From positions 53,152-117,151 of the forward strand of contig JARKIF010000100.1 of NCBI GenBank assembly GCA_029378245.1: DNA of 64,000 nt, given 5' to 3'. Made by a program: the position numbers and the translations under genes. Below the pieces are notes generated by a model. It had not been told where the DNA came from. It searched no databases and saw only the letters and a list, made by a program, of their open reading frames with translations. Below are positions 45,457-56,209 of the stretch, piece after piece. Position 1 is the first letter of the stretch; each line of letters starts with the position of its first letter. Origin of the DNA: Roridomyces roridus (Eukaryota; Basidiomycota; Agaricomycetes; Agaricales; Mycenaceae).

Positions 45457-46430
45457 GTTTGAATTTCAATTTGTTGGGGTGAAAAGAAGCAAGGTCGAGG
45501 AAGAACGGGAGGGAAGGTTTGGGATGTATACAGTAAAGAAATCAAGTAGATTGTGTGTGCCTTGAGATGTGAAAGTCTCGCGTCTCAGGTGATCGAGTTC
45601 GACTCTCGGCGGCTGCGTGGGAAAAGAGTTTTTTCTTTTCTTTACATAATCGCCCATCGGCGTAAATGACCCCTGGGTAGGAGTCAAGCATGGGACTCGG
45701 AGGAGCAGCGGACGCGGAAGTTCGGAGCCCAACAACCCGGCCTCAGGGTTCGACTACCAACAGGTCTCAGGGTTCGACTCCCAGTGCCCGCGATAAAAAG
45801 GTGCCTTGTTGACTTTTTTACAGTGTGTTGGCCCTGTATGGAATTCATGGTCCGTGGCTGAACGTTTAGAAAAAGAAAAACGTTTGATCATCTGATTCTG
45901 TTTCTCGCGGTTGAGTGGTGGAAGTTGAACATTTGATTTCCCACGGTTGAACTGATGGTTGATCTCTGAGAGTCTCTTTACATCCATCGGTTCTCTCTCG
46001 TCTTGCCAATATACTCATACTCACATTCTGGAGCTAATTTACATCTGAAGACTTCGACTTGAGCTCGAGCCCTGGAGATGCCTACGTGGAAGCCGAGTCC
46101 TATCTTTGAGGATGTGAACTTTTGTTCAAAGTTCAACAAATCAGTCGTTCTCAGGCTCGGACCAGAAGCGGGGACTGGCCCGAGGGGACTGGGTCCAGCC
46201 GGACACACTGAAAGGAATCCAACAATTGTGAAGTTACGCCGCACGGACTCCTCAGTGCAACTCAGCGGACACCGTTCGAACCGGGCCTGAGCACTATTTG
46301 CTGGGTGAGGTTTTTTGCTTCGATCGATACTGCAGGTTCGATCTCCGAGGCGTGTGTTTGTGCTCTCTTTCTTCTCGTGGCTGGAAAGAGATCTGTTTCC
46401 ATGGAACGCAGACAACAGGCCGTACACTTC
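45457..46430. other. tRNA-like T-arms and repeat R upstream of a broken reductase
   Basis: Two adjacent plus-strand B-box/T-loop copies (GGTTCGACT, 45747 and 45771) lie 24 bases apart as a small direct duplication. A further T-loop-like AGTTCGACTCT occurs near 45598. From about 45985 to 46200 the sequence matches 50205-50400 (repeat R). No coding gene is supported. Confidence 0.55.
45985..46200 (+). repeat. Repeat R, copy 1
   Basis: Shares with 50205-50400, in the same orientation and order, segments such as GAAGACTTCGACTTGAGC / GAACACTTCGACTTGAGC and CAAAGTTCAACA. By eye about three quarters of bases agree. It directly precedes the point where a truncated aldo-keto reductase begins. Confidence 0.6.
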
Positions 46431-46975
46431 CTTGCCTCGGGTATCCTCACGGGCAAAGTAAGCTTCGATTCGATTTCTGTGTCCGTACATTAACTTTCCA
46501 ACAGTAAAGCGACGGTATCCCTCCGGAATCGCGTTTCGACCGCGAACTGTTCTGGCCGCGGTGAACAACTCGCCTCGCAAGAGAAGATTGCCAAGGTCAG
46601 GGAGCTCACCAAGATCGCTGAATGTGCGTCTTTCTTCCCTCTTTCTCGCATCCAATTTACATTGGCGCTACAGCCCTGGACTCGACGCCCACCGCTCTCG
46701 CTCTCGCCTGGCTCGCCAAGAACACCAACACCTCGACGATCATCCTCGGGGTCACCTCCGTCCCTCAGGCCTCAGCTCTGGCAGAACCTCGAGGCGATCA
46801 AGTTGCTCCCCAAGATTACCGATGAGCATTTGAACAAGATTGAGGAGATTTTGGGTAATAAGCCTGCTGAATTCGTGAGTTTCCCCCAAATTTCTGTTTG
46901 GGTGCGAGTATGGCGCTGACTTTTTTTGTAGCCGACGTACGGACGTCCGTTGTTGGACAAGTTTGAACGGCTTTG
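46431..46975 (+). pseudogene. Aldo-keto reductase 3, truncated copy of reductase 2
   Basis: Only the 3' half is present, starting in the exon for LASGILTGK. It is very similar to reductase 2, including intron sequence. After the next splice the expected Tyr-Asn-Asp reads TAA-Ser-Asp (stop), and a 5-nt deletion in the [11 protein letters not shown] segment shifts the frame. The rest ([34 protein letters not shown]) is well kept. It precedes the second spacer and MLKL-like unit exactly as reductase 2 does in the inverted block. Confidence 0.8.
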
Positions 46976-47089
46976 AGTGTAGATGTACATAGAGAGGATG
47001 GAAAGAGAAAAATGTGCCACCAGTTACTAAAATTGTATAGAGTTTTACTTTGTTTGGATTCGGAAGCAACCAACTCAGGCGAAGCTGGC

Positions 47090-47700
47090 GTTAAATATCA
47101 GGGTTTGACGAGGGGTTGATTTACTTGGTTTGCATGTTTGTGCCGCCATCAGACGTGCTTTGCTTCCGACCACGACATTGCATAAGTATGGCAAATATGG
47201 ACGCGCACCATCAACACTCTTGGAGTTTCGCGCGCGCGTGGCCCACCCTGGCTGGTTCTTCGACATTCTCCGCCTTCCCTGCATCGAACGAGGTCACCGG
47301 CAATTCGGAAGGACTCGAACTCGCTTCCATCAGAATGAACATTTTCCTTCACGATCAACGACCTGCCTTGGGTTGGATCGTTTCCGGGAAGTTTCCGGGC
47401 GAAATTTGGCGAGCGCTAAATCTCAACAGCTTTGAGCGCTTGCCGCCATCCACGCCACACATTCCCCTCCTCCCCTCCTTCTTTGGCGGTAGCTTGAAGG
47501 ACGGGCTCGCGCCGACGAGATTCCATAGAATGAACACAAATGAATATTTTCCTTTCATTCACGATCACCACCGACTATTACTTATGCTGCCTTGCGTTGG
47601 ATTGCTTCCGCCATATCATTCAACAGCTTCCAACGCAACGGCGCAGGGCAAATTTGGCGAGCGCTAGATTTCAACAGCTTTGAGCGCTTGCCGTTCGTCT
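47090..47700 (+). repeat. Spacer repeat between reductase 3 and MLKL-like unit (copy Y)
   Basis: Plus-strand counterpart of 35430-36060, again with two copies of the AGCGCT...AGCGCT palindrome (47412-47440 and 47660-47688) and the CT-rich leader that precedes the MLKL-like start. The last ~60 bases also accompany copy M1 at 19906-20022, so they behave as the 5' flank or promoter of the repeated gene. Confidence 0.75.
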
Positions 47701-47763
47701 GCCATTCACACGCCACACATTCCTCCTCCTCCTCCCAGCCTCCTCCCCGACTCTCTGAGCCCT

Positions 47764-48660
47764 ATGCCTCGCATTCGTAGCACTCGAACGACCTCATCGG
47801 ACGCCCTCGATGCGACTAAAGTCACTCTGAGGGCAATCCAGGCGTCCGCAGACGCATTTCCTCCCCTCAAGTCTGCAGTTTCTAGTGTGCTCATCGTCTT
47901 GGATTTGAGTGAGGTGAGTCCTCTCCCCCCAAGCCGCTCCCCCTCCGCGCCTCGATGCCAATCTCTTGAATCCAGAATGTCAGATCCAACAAGAAGGGGT
48001 GCAAGCACGTTGCAACGCGCGCTGCACAACTTGTGCAGGATATCTGGAGCCAGACGAAAGACCTGGATATCGTCCTACCGAGCGAAGCGAAGGAGAGCAT
48101 TCGGCAGATTAGAAGGTGCGTGGTAACTACACGCATCTGTCCCGAAGCCAACCCAACCCTTGCTCGCAGGCTCCTCAAAGAAATCAAAGCCTTCCTCGAG
48201 GAGCTCAACAAAGAGAACCTCTTCCAACGACTAGCTCGCCAAGAGTGGAATAAAAATCGGATCGACGAGTATGGGCGGTTGTTGGACGAGGCCATGATGC
48301 ACTTTAGTGTGGGTTTTTCATTCCGCTCTCCTCACATCCCAAGCAAACTGACTGGCGATATTTGGCAGATCAACCTCGAACTAAGCCTCCACCGTATGAA
48401 CGCGAACCTCCACCGCCTGCACGCGAAATCCGCTGCGGCGCAAGACGCTATCCTCGTTGCGTCGGAGATGAGTGAATCGGAGCGATTGGTGCGTGTGTTC
48501 CTAAAGCTGTAAACGGATGCTGATCCCGTGGCGAACAGCAGCTGCTGATGCAGATACGGGGTAAGTGTCATTCGATGCTGTTGAACGCGGGACTGCTGTT
48601 TGACTATCATCTAGGAGATGTGCATATCGGGAAGCTCGCTGCCGTGTCTTTTTTTTTTTA
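47764..48660 (+). CDS. MLKL-N-terminal-like four-helix domain protein, intact copy M4
   Basis: Best preserved of the copies. Exons begin MPRIRSTRTTSSDALDATKV; NVRSNKKGCKHVATRAAQLV; LLKEIKAFLEELNKENLFQR; INLELSLHRMNANLHRLHA. About 210 residues of almost pure amphipathic helix result, reaching MSESERLQLLMQIRG. After one more splice a T-run (near 48650) and stop codons end the unit. In basidiomycetes this N-terminal module (MLKL-NTD-like/HeLo-like, Cbl-N superfamily) usually precedes a kinase, NACHT or ankyrin/TPR module; here nothing follows. The related mammalian and fungal domains permeabilise membranes or act as signalling adaptors. That role is family knowledge and is unproven for this copy. 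Family assignment is by pattern only. Confidence 0.6.
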
Positions 48661-49595
48661 ATAGATCCCGGACCTAGTTCAAATAGCTTGCACAAAATAC
48701 CATCATGCTCATGTACAAGAGGTTTTGCCCAGCATGGATGACAGTGATGCAATAGAACTGGTTTAGCACAAGCCGACTTTGTGGTTCAAAAGTTGTTTGA
48801 ACACTCATTTCTCACTCCAGTATCCTGGCCCTCTTCAATTACAGACTGGCATTGTGTTGCTTCAAGCTGCATGGATGACACCAACCTCAGGAGGACAAAT
48901 GCACATACACACATTGGCCATGAAAACGAGCACCATTAACATTCAAAGATGGGGCCGCCACGGGCATTTTATGTGTATCAAATTAAAGTCCTGGAATTTT
49001 AATGTCAGTCAACCATGGGTTATCGAAGCTGATCATTCTAGTCAACCATGGTGCCTCGTTTCGTTGCCTGGGTTCTACCGTGGGGCATGGGGATTCTCAT
49101 GGGGTCTGCGTCATAGGGCTTGGAAGGCGGATTGAGGTCCAGGGGCGAAGGTGTATTTATACTTGCTTTGTACACCGGGATAACTCCTGGAAACCGGCGT
49201 TCGTTATTCGGACCGTGCCGTGTAATACTACCTACCTACCTACCTACCGGGAACAACATCTGTCAGAGTGAATGTCATTAGCTAAGAGCTTTTGCACAAT
49301 GCGCCACACAGCTAGATACGGGGTCAGCTTGTTTCCCAGTTCTTTCTACGCGTTCATAAACAGTCTTTAAAGATGGTAATTTATTCACCAAAAAGAACCC
49401 GCCCGGCGGCTGAATTCGAATTTTTAAAAAGCCCGGGCCACGCGGCTTTTGCACAACCGGCCTTTATGTCTGTGCCATCTCTTCGAGTAACGCATTCAAT
49501 TTCGAGGGATGACAAGAGCTCAGCTGGATTTGGAACATCAAAAAGAATTCGACGATGGCGTGATTCTCTCTTCTCTTCCCATACGCCCATCCACG
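48661..49595. other. Gene-free stretch with an ACCT microsatellite
   Basis: No gene recognised. A short (ACCT)n run lies at about 49229-49248. The last ~90 bases (AAAAAGAATTCGACGATGG and following) match the promoter of reductase 1 in inverse orientation and lead into its truncated copy. Confidence 0.5.
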
Positions 49596-50205
49596 ATGTT
49601 GACTCCCGCTGCGCACCCTACGTACGCTGCTCAGAATATGCCGTTCAGGCGGCTCGGACCGAGTGGGTTGAGAGTACCGTTGTTCTCGCTTGGTGGGTGT
49701 ACGTCTTCCGATGGCTGATTGGAGCGAGAGAGATGCGACTGTTCCCAGGGCTCACGCTCGGCGCTGCTGTCGTCGGGGACCCCGCAAAGGTGCGTCCCAG
49801 CCATCGTTCAGATCAGACTCGAATTTCAACCAAACGTCGCAGGAAATAATCAAAACTGCGTTCGAGAATGGTATCAACATGTTCGATACCGCGGAGGAGT
49901 ATGCCAAGGGAAAGTCTGAGCTCTAAACGTGCATGCCTTCCACTGGAGAAGAAGTCGAACTTGACGGCGCGCACAGGGGCCACGTGATCAATGAACTGGA
50001 CCTCCGGCGTACGGACCTCGTCATTTCGACCAAGATATTCTGGGGCCCGAGAGATGGACCGAATGATAAGGGATCGTCGCGCAAGCAGTGAGTTGCATGC
50101 TGTATTTCTCTCCGCAGATGTAGCTTGAACGATGGTAGTATCATCGAGGGCGCACAAGAATGCCTCGAGCGACTTCAGCTCACCTACGTTGATGTTATAT
50201 ATATT
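49596..50205 (+). pseudogene. Aldo-keto reductase 4, truncated copy of reductase 1
   Basis: Repeats the 5' half of reductase 1 (MLTPAAHPTYAAQNMPFRRL; exon [34 protein letters not shown]), with matching introns. It stops at TAA directly after KGKSEL, where reductase 1 has Glu, and similarity ends at TACGTTGATGTTATAT (about 50200), in the exon for YVDVIFAH. Repeat R starts immediately afterwards. It therefore lacks the His of the catalytic tetrad and cannot be functional. Confidence 0.8.
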
Positions 50206-50400
50206 CGCTAGTTTGACTCTCTGGCTCTCTCTCACCCTTTCAATATGCTCATGCTCGCATTGGGGAGCTGATTTGCATCTGAACACTTCGACTTGAGCGC
50301 CGGGAGATCCCTGTGTGGAAACCGAGTCTTATCTTCGGCCAGGGGCTAGGACGTGACCTTTTGATCAAAGTTCAACACATCCTTCGTTGTTTGTGGGCGG
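50205..50400 (+). repeat. Repeat R, copy 2
   Basis: Same-orientation relative of 45985-46200. It abuts the truncation point of reductase 4, as copy 1 abuts that of reductase 3, which suggests that R, or the element it belongs to, was involved in both truncations. Confidence 0.55.
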
Positions 50401-50873
50401 CGGGAGTCTCCGCGAGGACAGGTCCAGTCCAATGTCTGGATACTAGTCTTCACCTGCTGCCGGACTATTTCTAATCGCAGATTGCTTGAGGTACGAGGAA
50501 GCCAAGCGAACTTGGACCCAGCAGGACGCAACCGGCACTTATAAGTCCCTTTCCTTTTTCGCCATTTCGATTAGCAATCCATTAGGTACTCAAGATTTTC
50601 GCACTGTGGTTGTAGTGTGAGCAGAAGGCAGAGTTGGAACCACTTGTCATTGTGATCGGTGGGCAGGGTTGCGGCCCGGTCCCAATAATAACGCCCGTTG
50701 AATGCCGGTGTCAAAGTTGGTAAGCCGAGGCTTATCAATCAGTCGCTGACACTCCTTGTCTTCTCCGTCCAACTCCGCCTCAAGCGATCTCAGCAATTCG
50801 CAATGAAGCCAGCATATAAAATCCCGCTAGTATCTCTCTCCAATTCATCACCACAACCACAACCACAACCATA
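50401..50873 (+). promoter_or_regulatory. Upstream region of the reductase gene, with TATA box
   Basis: TATAAAA at 50815-50821 lies 53 bases before the ATG at 50874. A CCACAACCACAACCACAACC leader occupies the untranslated region. The part before about 50550 still resembles the tail of repeat R. No gene is present. Confidence 0.5.
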
Positions 50874-52167
50874 ATGCCTTCTGTTCAATCTGGAAAAATC
50901 CTCGTTTCTGGCGCCAACGGCTTCGTCGCCACGGTCAGTTTTGACCGTGTTCATTGGCTCGAAACCCTCTCATTTTCGTTGCAGTGGGTCGTCAAAAGCT
51001 TTCTAGACGCTGGCTTCGCCGTCCGTGGCACAGTCCGTTCTGCTGAAAAGGGCAAGCACCTCGAGAACGTCTTTGGATCGTATGGCGACAAGTTTGAACT
51101 CGTCGTCGTTCCCGATATCACCGCCGTGTGTAATCCCTCTGCCTGCGCTGGGCTTCTCATTTAGAACTCGTGCAGACTGGCGCATTCGATGAAGCAGTCA
51201 AAGGCGTCGACGCCATCGCACACACCGCGTCGCCTTTCCACTTTGCAGCCAACGATCCTGCCGAGCTCTCCGAGCCCGCTGTCAAGGGTACCGTCGGAAT
51301 GCTCGAGAGCGCCCGCAAGCACGGGTACGTCTTCCTTTCCCGCCTTGCTTAGTATGCTCATCTGTGGCGCCCAGCCAAAACGTGAAGCGAATCGTCATCA
51401 CGTCCTCCGCCGTCGCCATCATGACCCCCAAAGACACTGCTCTCGACGAATACGACTGGAACAATGGCGCCGTTCAGGCTGTCGCCGAGAACGGCGCGGC
51501 TGCCGGTAGTTTTGACAAGTACTGCAATTCAAAGGTCCTCGCCGAGCGCAGTGCCTGGGAGTTCCTTGACAAGTACAAGAACGAGGTGGGATGGGACGTT
51601 GCCGCTCTGAACCCGCCCTTGATTCTCGGGGTGCGTGTTTCCTCTCCTCTCTCTCCTGATACTGAATCGACTGCAGCCCGTCCTGCACGAAGTCTCCTCT
51701 CCCTCCGAGCTCAACACCTCCACCAAGATGATGTTTAATGCCTTCACCACCGAGGGCTCCAAGACCGGCGGCGGACAGTGGGCCAACGTCAAGGACGTGA
51801 GCCGTGCGCATCTCCTCGCCATCACACGCGACTTGCCGGAATACGTTCCACTGTCGGCTGTGAACAGGGTGGAGGGCAAGAACGTCAACCGATTCATCAT
51901 CGGCGGGTTAGGATATGCCTGGCAGGATATGCGTGCGTCTCCCTTCACTCCTTCCTTTTATTTGATGCTCACACTCCCGCAGTTGACGCGGCTCCCGCCT
52001 CTGCTACGCATTACCAGCAGGGTGTCCCCGGCAGCATCACCTCCCGCCCGCGTGACATGGATAACCGCCGCGCGCAGGAGGTTCTTGGGATCAAGTTCAC
52101 GAGTATCCAAGACACTGTCAGGGAGACGCTTGAGGACTATGAGGCCAAGGGGTGGGTCAAGGCTTGA
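50874..52167 (+). CDS. NAD-dependent epimerase/reductase (DFR-like extended SDR)
   Basis: Exons 50874-50933, 50985-51125, 51176-51324, 51375-51630, 51677-51932 and 51983-52167 join in frame to 348 residues, normal for dihydroflavonol-reductase/ketoreductase-like extended SDR enzymes. The Rossmann motif is ILVSGANGFVATWVVKSFLD (GxxGxxx variant), followed by RGTVRSAEKGKHLENVFGSY. The active site is the Ser in RIVITSSAVAIM and YCNSK as the YxxxK catalytic pair. The C-terminal substrate half ends VRETLEDYEAKGWVKA. Fungal relatives reduce aldehydes or ketones such as methylglyoxal or carbonyls on secondary metabolites. Here the gene stands directly upstream of an alcohol-oxidase-type GMC gene, an arrangement repeated in damaged form at 57.9-61.0 kb. 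Confidence 0.9.
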
Positions 52168-52765
52168 GCGATGTAGAATTCATTATTTTACCTGAGCTCA
52201 GCCTCAATTGTAGAGATAGAATTAGAAACTCGCTGTACAGTGGATTCCATCGGAATTTTGTTTATACTTTTCGTGCGACGTGTATCAAGCGGTCAAATTT
52301 GATCTCATGATCACCTTTGTCTCCTACCTTCATCATCAAAGCCATTTTCTCCTGCCAGTAACACGAGCATTCGACGCGTGGACACTATTCCATCGACCGC
52401 GGCGGCCGTGCGTACTCGCACGGTAAGTCACTAGCCAAGAATGAATATTAATGGCAATCTCACCCGGCGAGTCCCGTGAACGACAGTGCCGTACGCTGCT
52501 CAAGCTTTCTGGTCCCGACCCATCCGCGGAGCTCTGAATGTGATTTGTTCGCTCCCGCTCGTCTTTGATACCCAGCGGATACTGGCAAAATCGGAAAATT
52601 CAAGAACACGCGGCACACTGAATTTTTCAAACTTTGGGCTGGATGGATGCCCACGCCCGTGGAAACGACATCTGACTGGAAATATCTTGGGATGCACGAA
52701 ACTTCCAGGTCCCGTTCCTTGCTTCATAAACCCCGCGATAGAAGAACTACCCCGCACTCAAAGTC
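52168..52765. other. Intergenic between reductase and GMC copy B
   Basis: No gene seen. It corresponds in position to the ~250-base interval at 58469-58720 in the duplicate, but is longer and not clearly alignable by eye. Confidence 0.4.
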
Positions 52766-55290
52766 ATGGTAATCCCTCAGTGGCACTCACACCATCCAGC
52801 CGGAATACGACATTGTCTTCGCCGGAGGCGGGACCGCCGCATGTGTCGCTGCTACCCGGCTCGCCAAAACCTTCCCTGAGCGCTCGATCTTGGTGCTCGA
52901 ATGCGGACCGACGACCAAGGGAAAGAAGGAGCACATACAGCCTGGACTGTACATGACCCACCTCGCACCGGGGAGCAAGACCACTGTGGTGCACGTGTCT
53001 CCGCCTTCTGAGGATGTGGGTGGTCGTGCAGTCGGTGTGCCTATTGGGCGGTGCGTGGGGGGCAGCTCGTCCATCAATTTCATGGTGTACAATCGACCTG
53101 CGACGTCCGACCTCGATAAGTGGGAGAGAACGTTTGGGAATGTTAATGAAGGGTGGAGTGCTGAGAAGATGATCCCGTTGTTCCAGAAGGCAAGTCTCCG
53201 CTCTGGTTCTCGGTAACTTCCTCTGAGCTTTACCCAGAGCGAGACATACGAGCCTGGTCCCAACATGCCAACACATGGGTCGAACGGCCCTTTGAAAGTC
53301 TCGTACGGTGGAGACAGCGGATTGGGTGTCTGGAAAGAATTTGTCGACGTTGGATCTCAATTCGAGGTCGACCGTCCGATAGGCGTTGACGGCAACGCTT
53401 TCTACGAAGAGTCCATAAACGTCTTTGGTGTATGTTCTGTCCTCCCTTTTTCCGACGATAACTTGAATATCTACCCAGAGAAACGCGAAATGGATCTCGA
53501 GCGAAGGGCGTCGTTCTGATGTTGCGTTAAGTCATTCATATTCGCAGGCTGCCTTGATTCTGACCACCGAGTTTCCAGCACCACTATTTGTATAACAAGA
53601 ATTTCCCAAACCTGACAGTATGCGACGGATGCCTCGTCAATCGCGTTGTAATCGAGTCAGTGCCATTCACCAACTCCCTCTTGTACTTCCCTAATTCATG
53701 GTAGAAACGGCGTCGCCACGGGTGTCGAATACCTTTTCAATAACCAGGTCCACGAGTCTGCTCCTCAAACCCTACACCTTGTCAAAGCTCACGAGCTCGT
53801 CGTTGTATCCGGCGGTACCATGGGCTCTCCGCTTATCCTTGAACGGTCAGGCATCGGGCGCACGGATATTCTCCAGAGGGCCGACATCCCTGTTGTGGTG
53901 GACTTGCCCGGCGTGGGGGAAGGATACCAAGGTCCGCCATGATTCTCTTACCGAATCAGAACGCATAAATTTCGTCTGAGCAAGTAACAGACCACATATT
54001 GTTGTGCCCGCTGTATCTCATTGACTCGAACGAAAAGACCATGGACGCTCTCTTCCGAGGAGATCCTGAGACGCTCAGGGCTGCTCAGGAACAGTGGGAT
54101 GCTGATGGATCGGGGCTCATGAGCACCAAGTACATTTTGATTTCCTGGGTTTGCTATTATTATTAACGTTGCACAAGTGGTGTCGAAGCTGGAATCAAGC
54201 TCAGGCCTCGTCCGCACGAGCTCCCTGAGCTGGGTCCCGAGTTTATGGAATATTGGGACGCAGAAGGGTTCGCTGACAAGCCGGATAAGCCTGTGCTTTC
54301 GGTTGGTCCGCTCGCCATGGGTCTGAATTCCGGGTGCGGACAAAGTGGTGATGGAGTTGCTTTTTTCTCATTTGTTGTTTCAGAGACGCGTCGCTTGCAT
54401 CCCTGAAAGCGATATCTATCGCGACTTTCTTGGTGAGATATAACGTCCATTTGTTACGATATCGAATTCATTCATTCCTATCAAGTGTTATCCTATCTCG
54501 CGTGGACATTTCCACATATCATCCTCCGACCCATCTGCGACGCCTGATTTCAAGTCCGGATTCCTCTCCAGGTATTTGAACAAACTGTATTGCCTATGCT
54601 CTCGCTCAGTTCAATTTTACAGCCCAGGCGAAGTCGCCGCGCTTCGCTGGGGCTACAAAAAAGGCCGTGAAATCGCCTGACGGCTCCCTTCATTCCGTGG
54701 GTCGTTGGAACCGGCGCAGCCAAAGTACCCGCTGGGGCTGGCACGAGCGGAAAGGCCGTCGATACGATGGAATAGGATGGATGTACAGGCAAGACAGGTA
54801 GTGATCTACTGATACGCGGTCATGGCAGCCGTAGCGGCTCCACCGCAGGGTAGCGCGGCAAAGGAAACAGAAACGCAGCCAGTCTCGCTTGATGCTCCCA
54901 AGATGGTGTATTCAAAGGAAGACGACGCGGCTATTGACGAATTTCTCCGTGATTCGGTGCAGACTGCGTGGCACTCGGTGCGTTTTGCGACCCAGCTTGA
55001 AGTTTGCCCAGCGTCCTAAACTGGCATATTGGCAGCTTGGAACTTGCGCGATGAAACCTCGTGCGGAGGGTGGCGTCGTCGATAGCCAGCTGAATGTGTA
55101 CGGAGTCAAGAACCTCAAGGTCGCCGATGTTTCCATCGCACCGGGGAATGTCAACTGTGCAAGTCGTTCGCCTCTATTTCTTTTTATTGTTGACGCGATT
55201 TCGGTGCAGAACACGTATTCCGTGGCGATTGCTATTGGAGAGAAGGCTGCTGTTACTTATCTTTGCGGAGGAGTTGGGTGGGGTGTGTGT
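52766..55290 (+). pseudogene. GMC oxidoreductase (alcohol/methanol-oxidase-like), decayed copy B
   Basis: Conserved parts are easy to read: TIQPEYDIVFAGGGTAACVA, CVGGSSSINFMVYNRP, VVVSGGTMGSPLILERSGIG, DLPGVGEGYQ, LGTCAMKPRAEGGVV and NTYSVAIAIGEKAA. Damage: the frame of the first exon meets TAA just upstream of TIQPEYD, so no in-frame ATG remains. One base is missing at the donor after GRRSDV (about 53524). The codon after GREIA is TGA (54678-54680). About 100 bases of extra sequence with stops precede the KETETQPVSLDAPKMVYSKE segment. The final intron would need a GC donor. It is the member of the [reductase - GMC] pair next to the intact reductase. Confidence 0.8.
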
Positions 55291-55830
55291 TTAGCCCTAC
55301 GAGTTACCTGTGAGATATGTAGTTATAACACTGTTGAATGGAGAGGACTCGGACGAGTTGGTTCCAAAAATTGGGGAGGATGAGACATATTTATACACCC
55401 ATACGGAATTGAACCGCTCGACTTGGGTTGAACCTAACGGTGTTGAAGTGGGCGTCAATGCAATTATTTGTAGCAGTGGAGCCCTAGACAAGTGCACAGC
55501 CTGAGCCGAGGTTTTCAAGAGTCGATTGATCGGTGAATCGTGATGGTCAAAGTTTGGATTTCAGTCACCATTATCTGACGAGTATCTTCATAAACGATCA
55601 CCACAGCTGCTGCTGCCGCCAGCACGAACCGGGGATGATGCAATAGCACGGCTGGGGAAGCGTCGCCTAGAGGGATTACTGTCCAAAATTTGATAGGTTC
55701 AACAGAACTAGATCGGACAGTATTCTATATACAGAAAACATCGTCCCTTGACCACACTGAGCCCGCAGATAGTCCTTGTCGACTAGGCCAACATCCTCGT
55801 ACACCTGACCATACTCCGTCCTATTCGCCA
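55291..55830. other. Intergenic, no gene recognised
   Basis: Follows the end of GMC copy B and precedes the stop of a small minus-strand gene. Only short frames occur. Confidence 0.4.
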
Positions 55831-56209
55831 TCATGGTCCCGTCGTACCGCCGCGCGTCTGTTGCTGCGTGACTGGCTTGACTGGCTTGCTGCTGCGTGGC
55901 TCGTCGCCAGGCGGCCCGTAAGCCTTCTCCAAGACTTGGGCAGGGGTGCGCGGGTTGCGGAAGTTCGGGTTGTAGTACGCTGCGTCCGAAGCCATTGCAT
56001 TGGGCGCGTAAGTGGCAGCGGGGGAAATAGGTGCGTATGGGTTGGGCCGCTGCGTCGGCGGGGCGGGGACTTGCTTTGACAGCAAGTGCTGAACGAAAGC
56101 GTCTTCATTGTCGGTCATGAACGGGCAGCCGATCTGGGGGCACGACCAGTAGCTGGCCAAAATTGTAAGTATAACGCAGACTTCTTGCAAACAATACAAC
56201 TCACGGCAT
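55831..56209 (-). CDS. Small Cys/His protein, possible zinc finger (108 aa)
   Basis: A five-base first coding exon (56205-56209, ATG plus two bases) splices to 55831-56152, giving MPYWSCPQIGCPFMTDNEDA followed by FVQHLLSKQ. The frame only works with this split start. The Cys-x4-Cys and downstream His resemble half of a C2H2 zinc finger. The remainder is Pro/Asn/Tyr-rich and ends QQQTRGGTTGP. No signal peptide. I do not know the family; confidence rests on the single continuous frame and the clean intron. Confidence 0.45.

Noticed and set aside
47116..47667. 183-codon frame in the spacer as a real protein
   Set aside because: The same frame recurs in the inverted spacer only because the DNA is duplicated; it is interrupted there, shows no domain and contains regulatory-looking palindromes.
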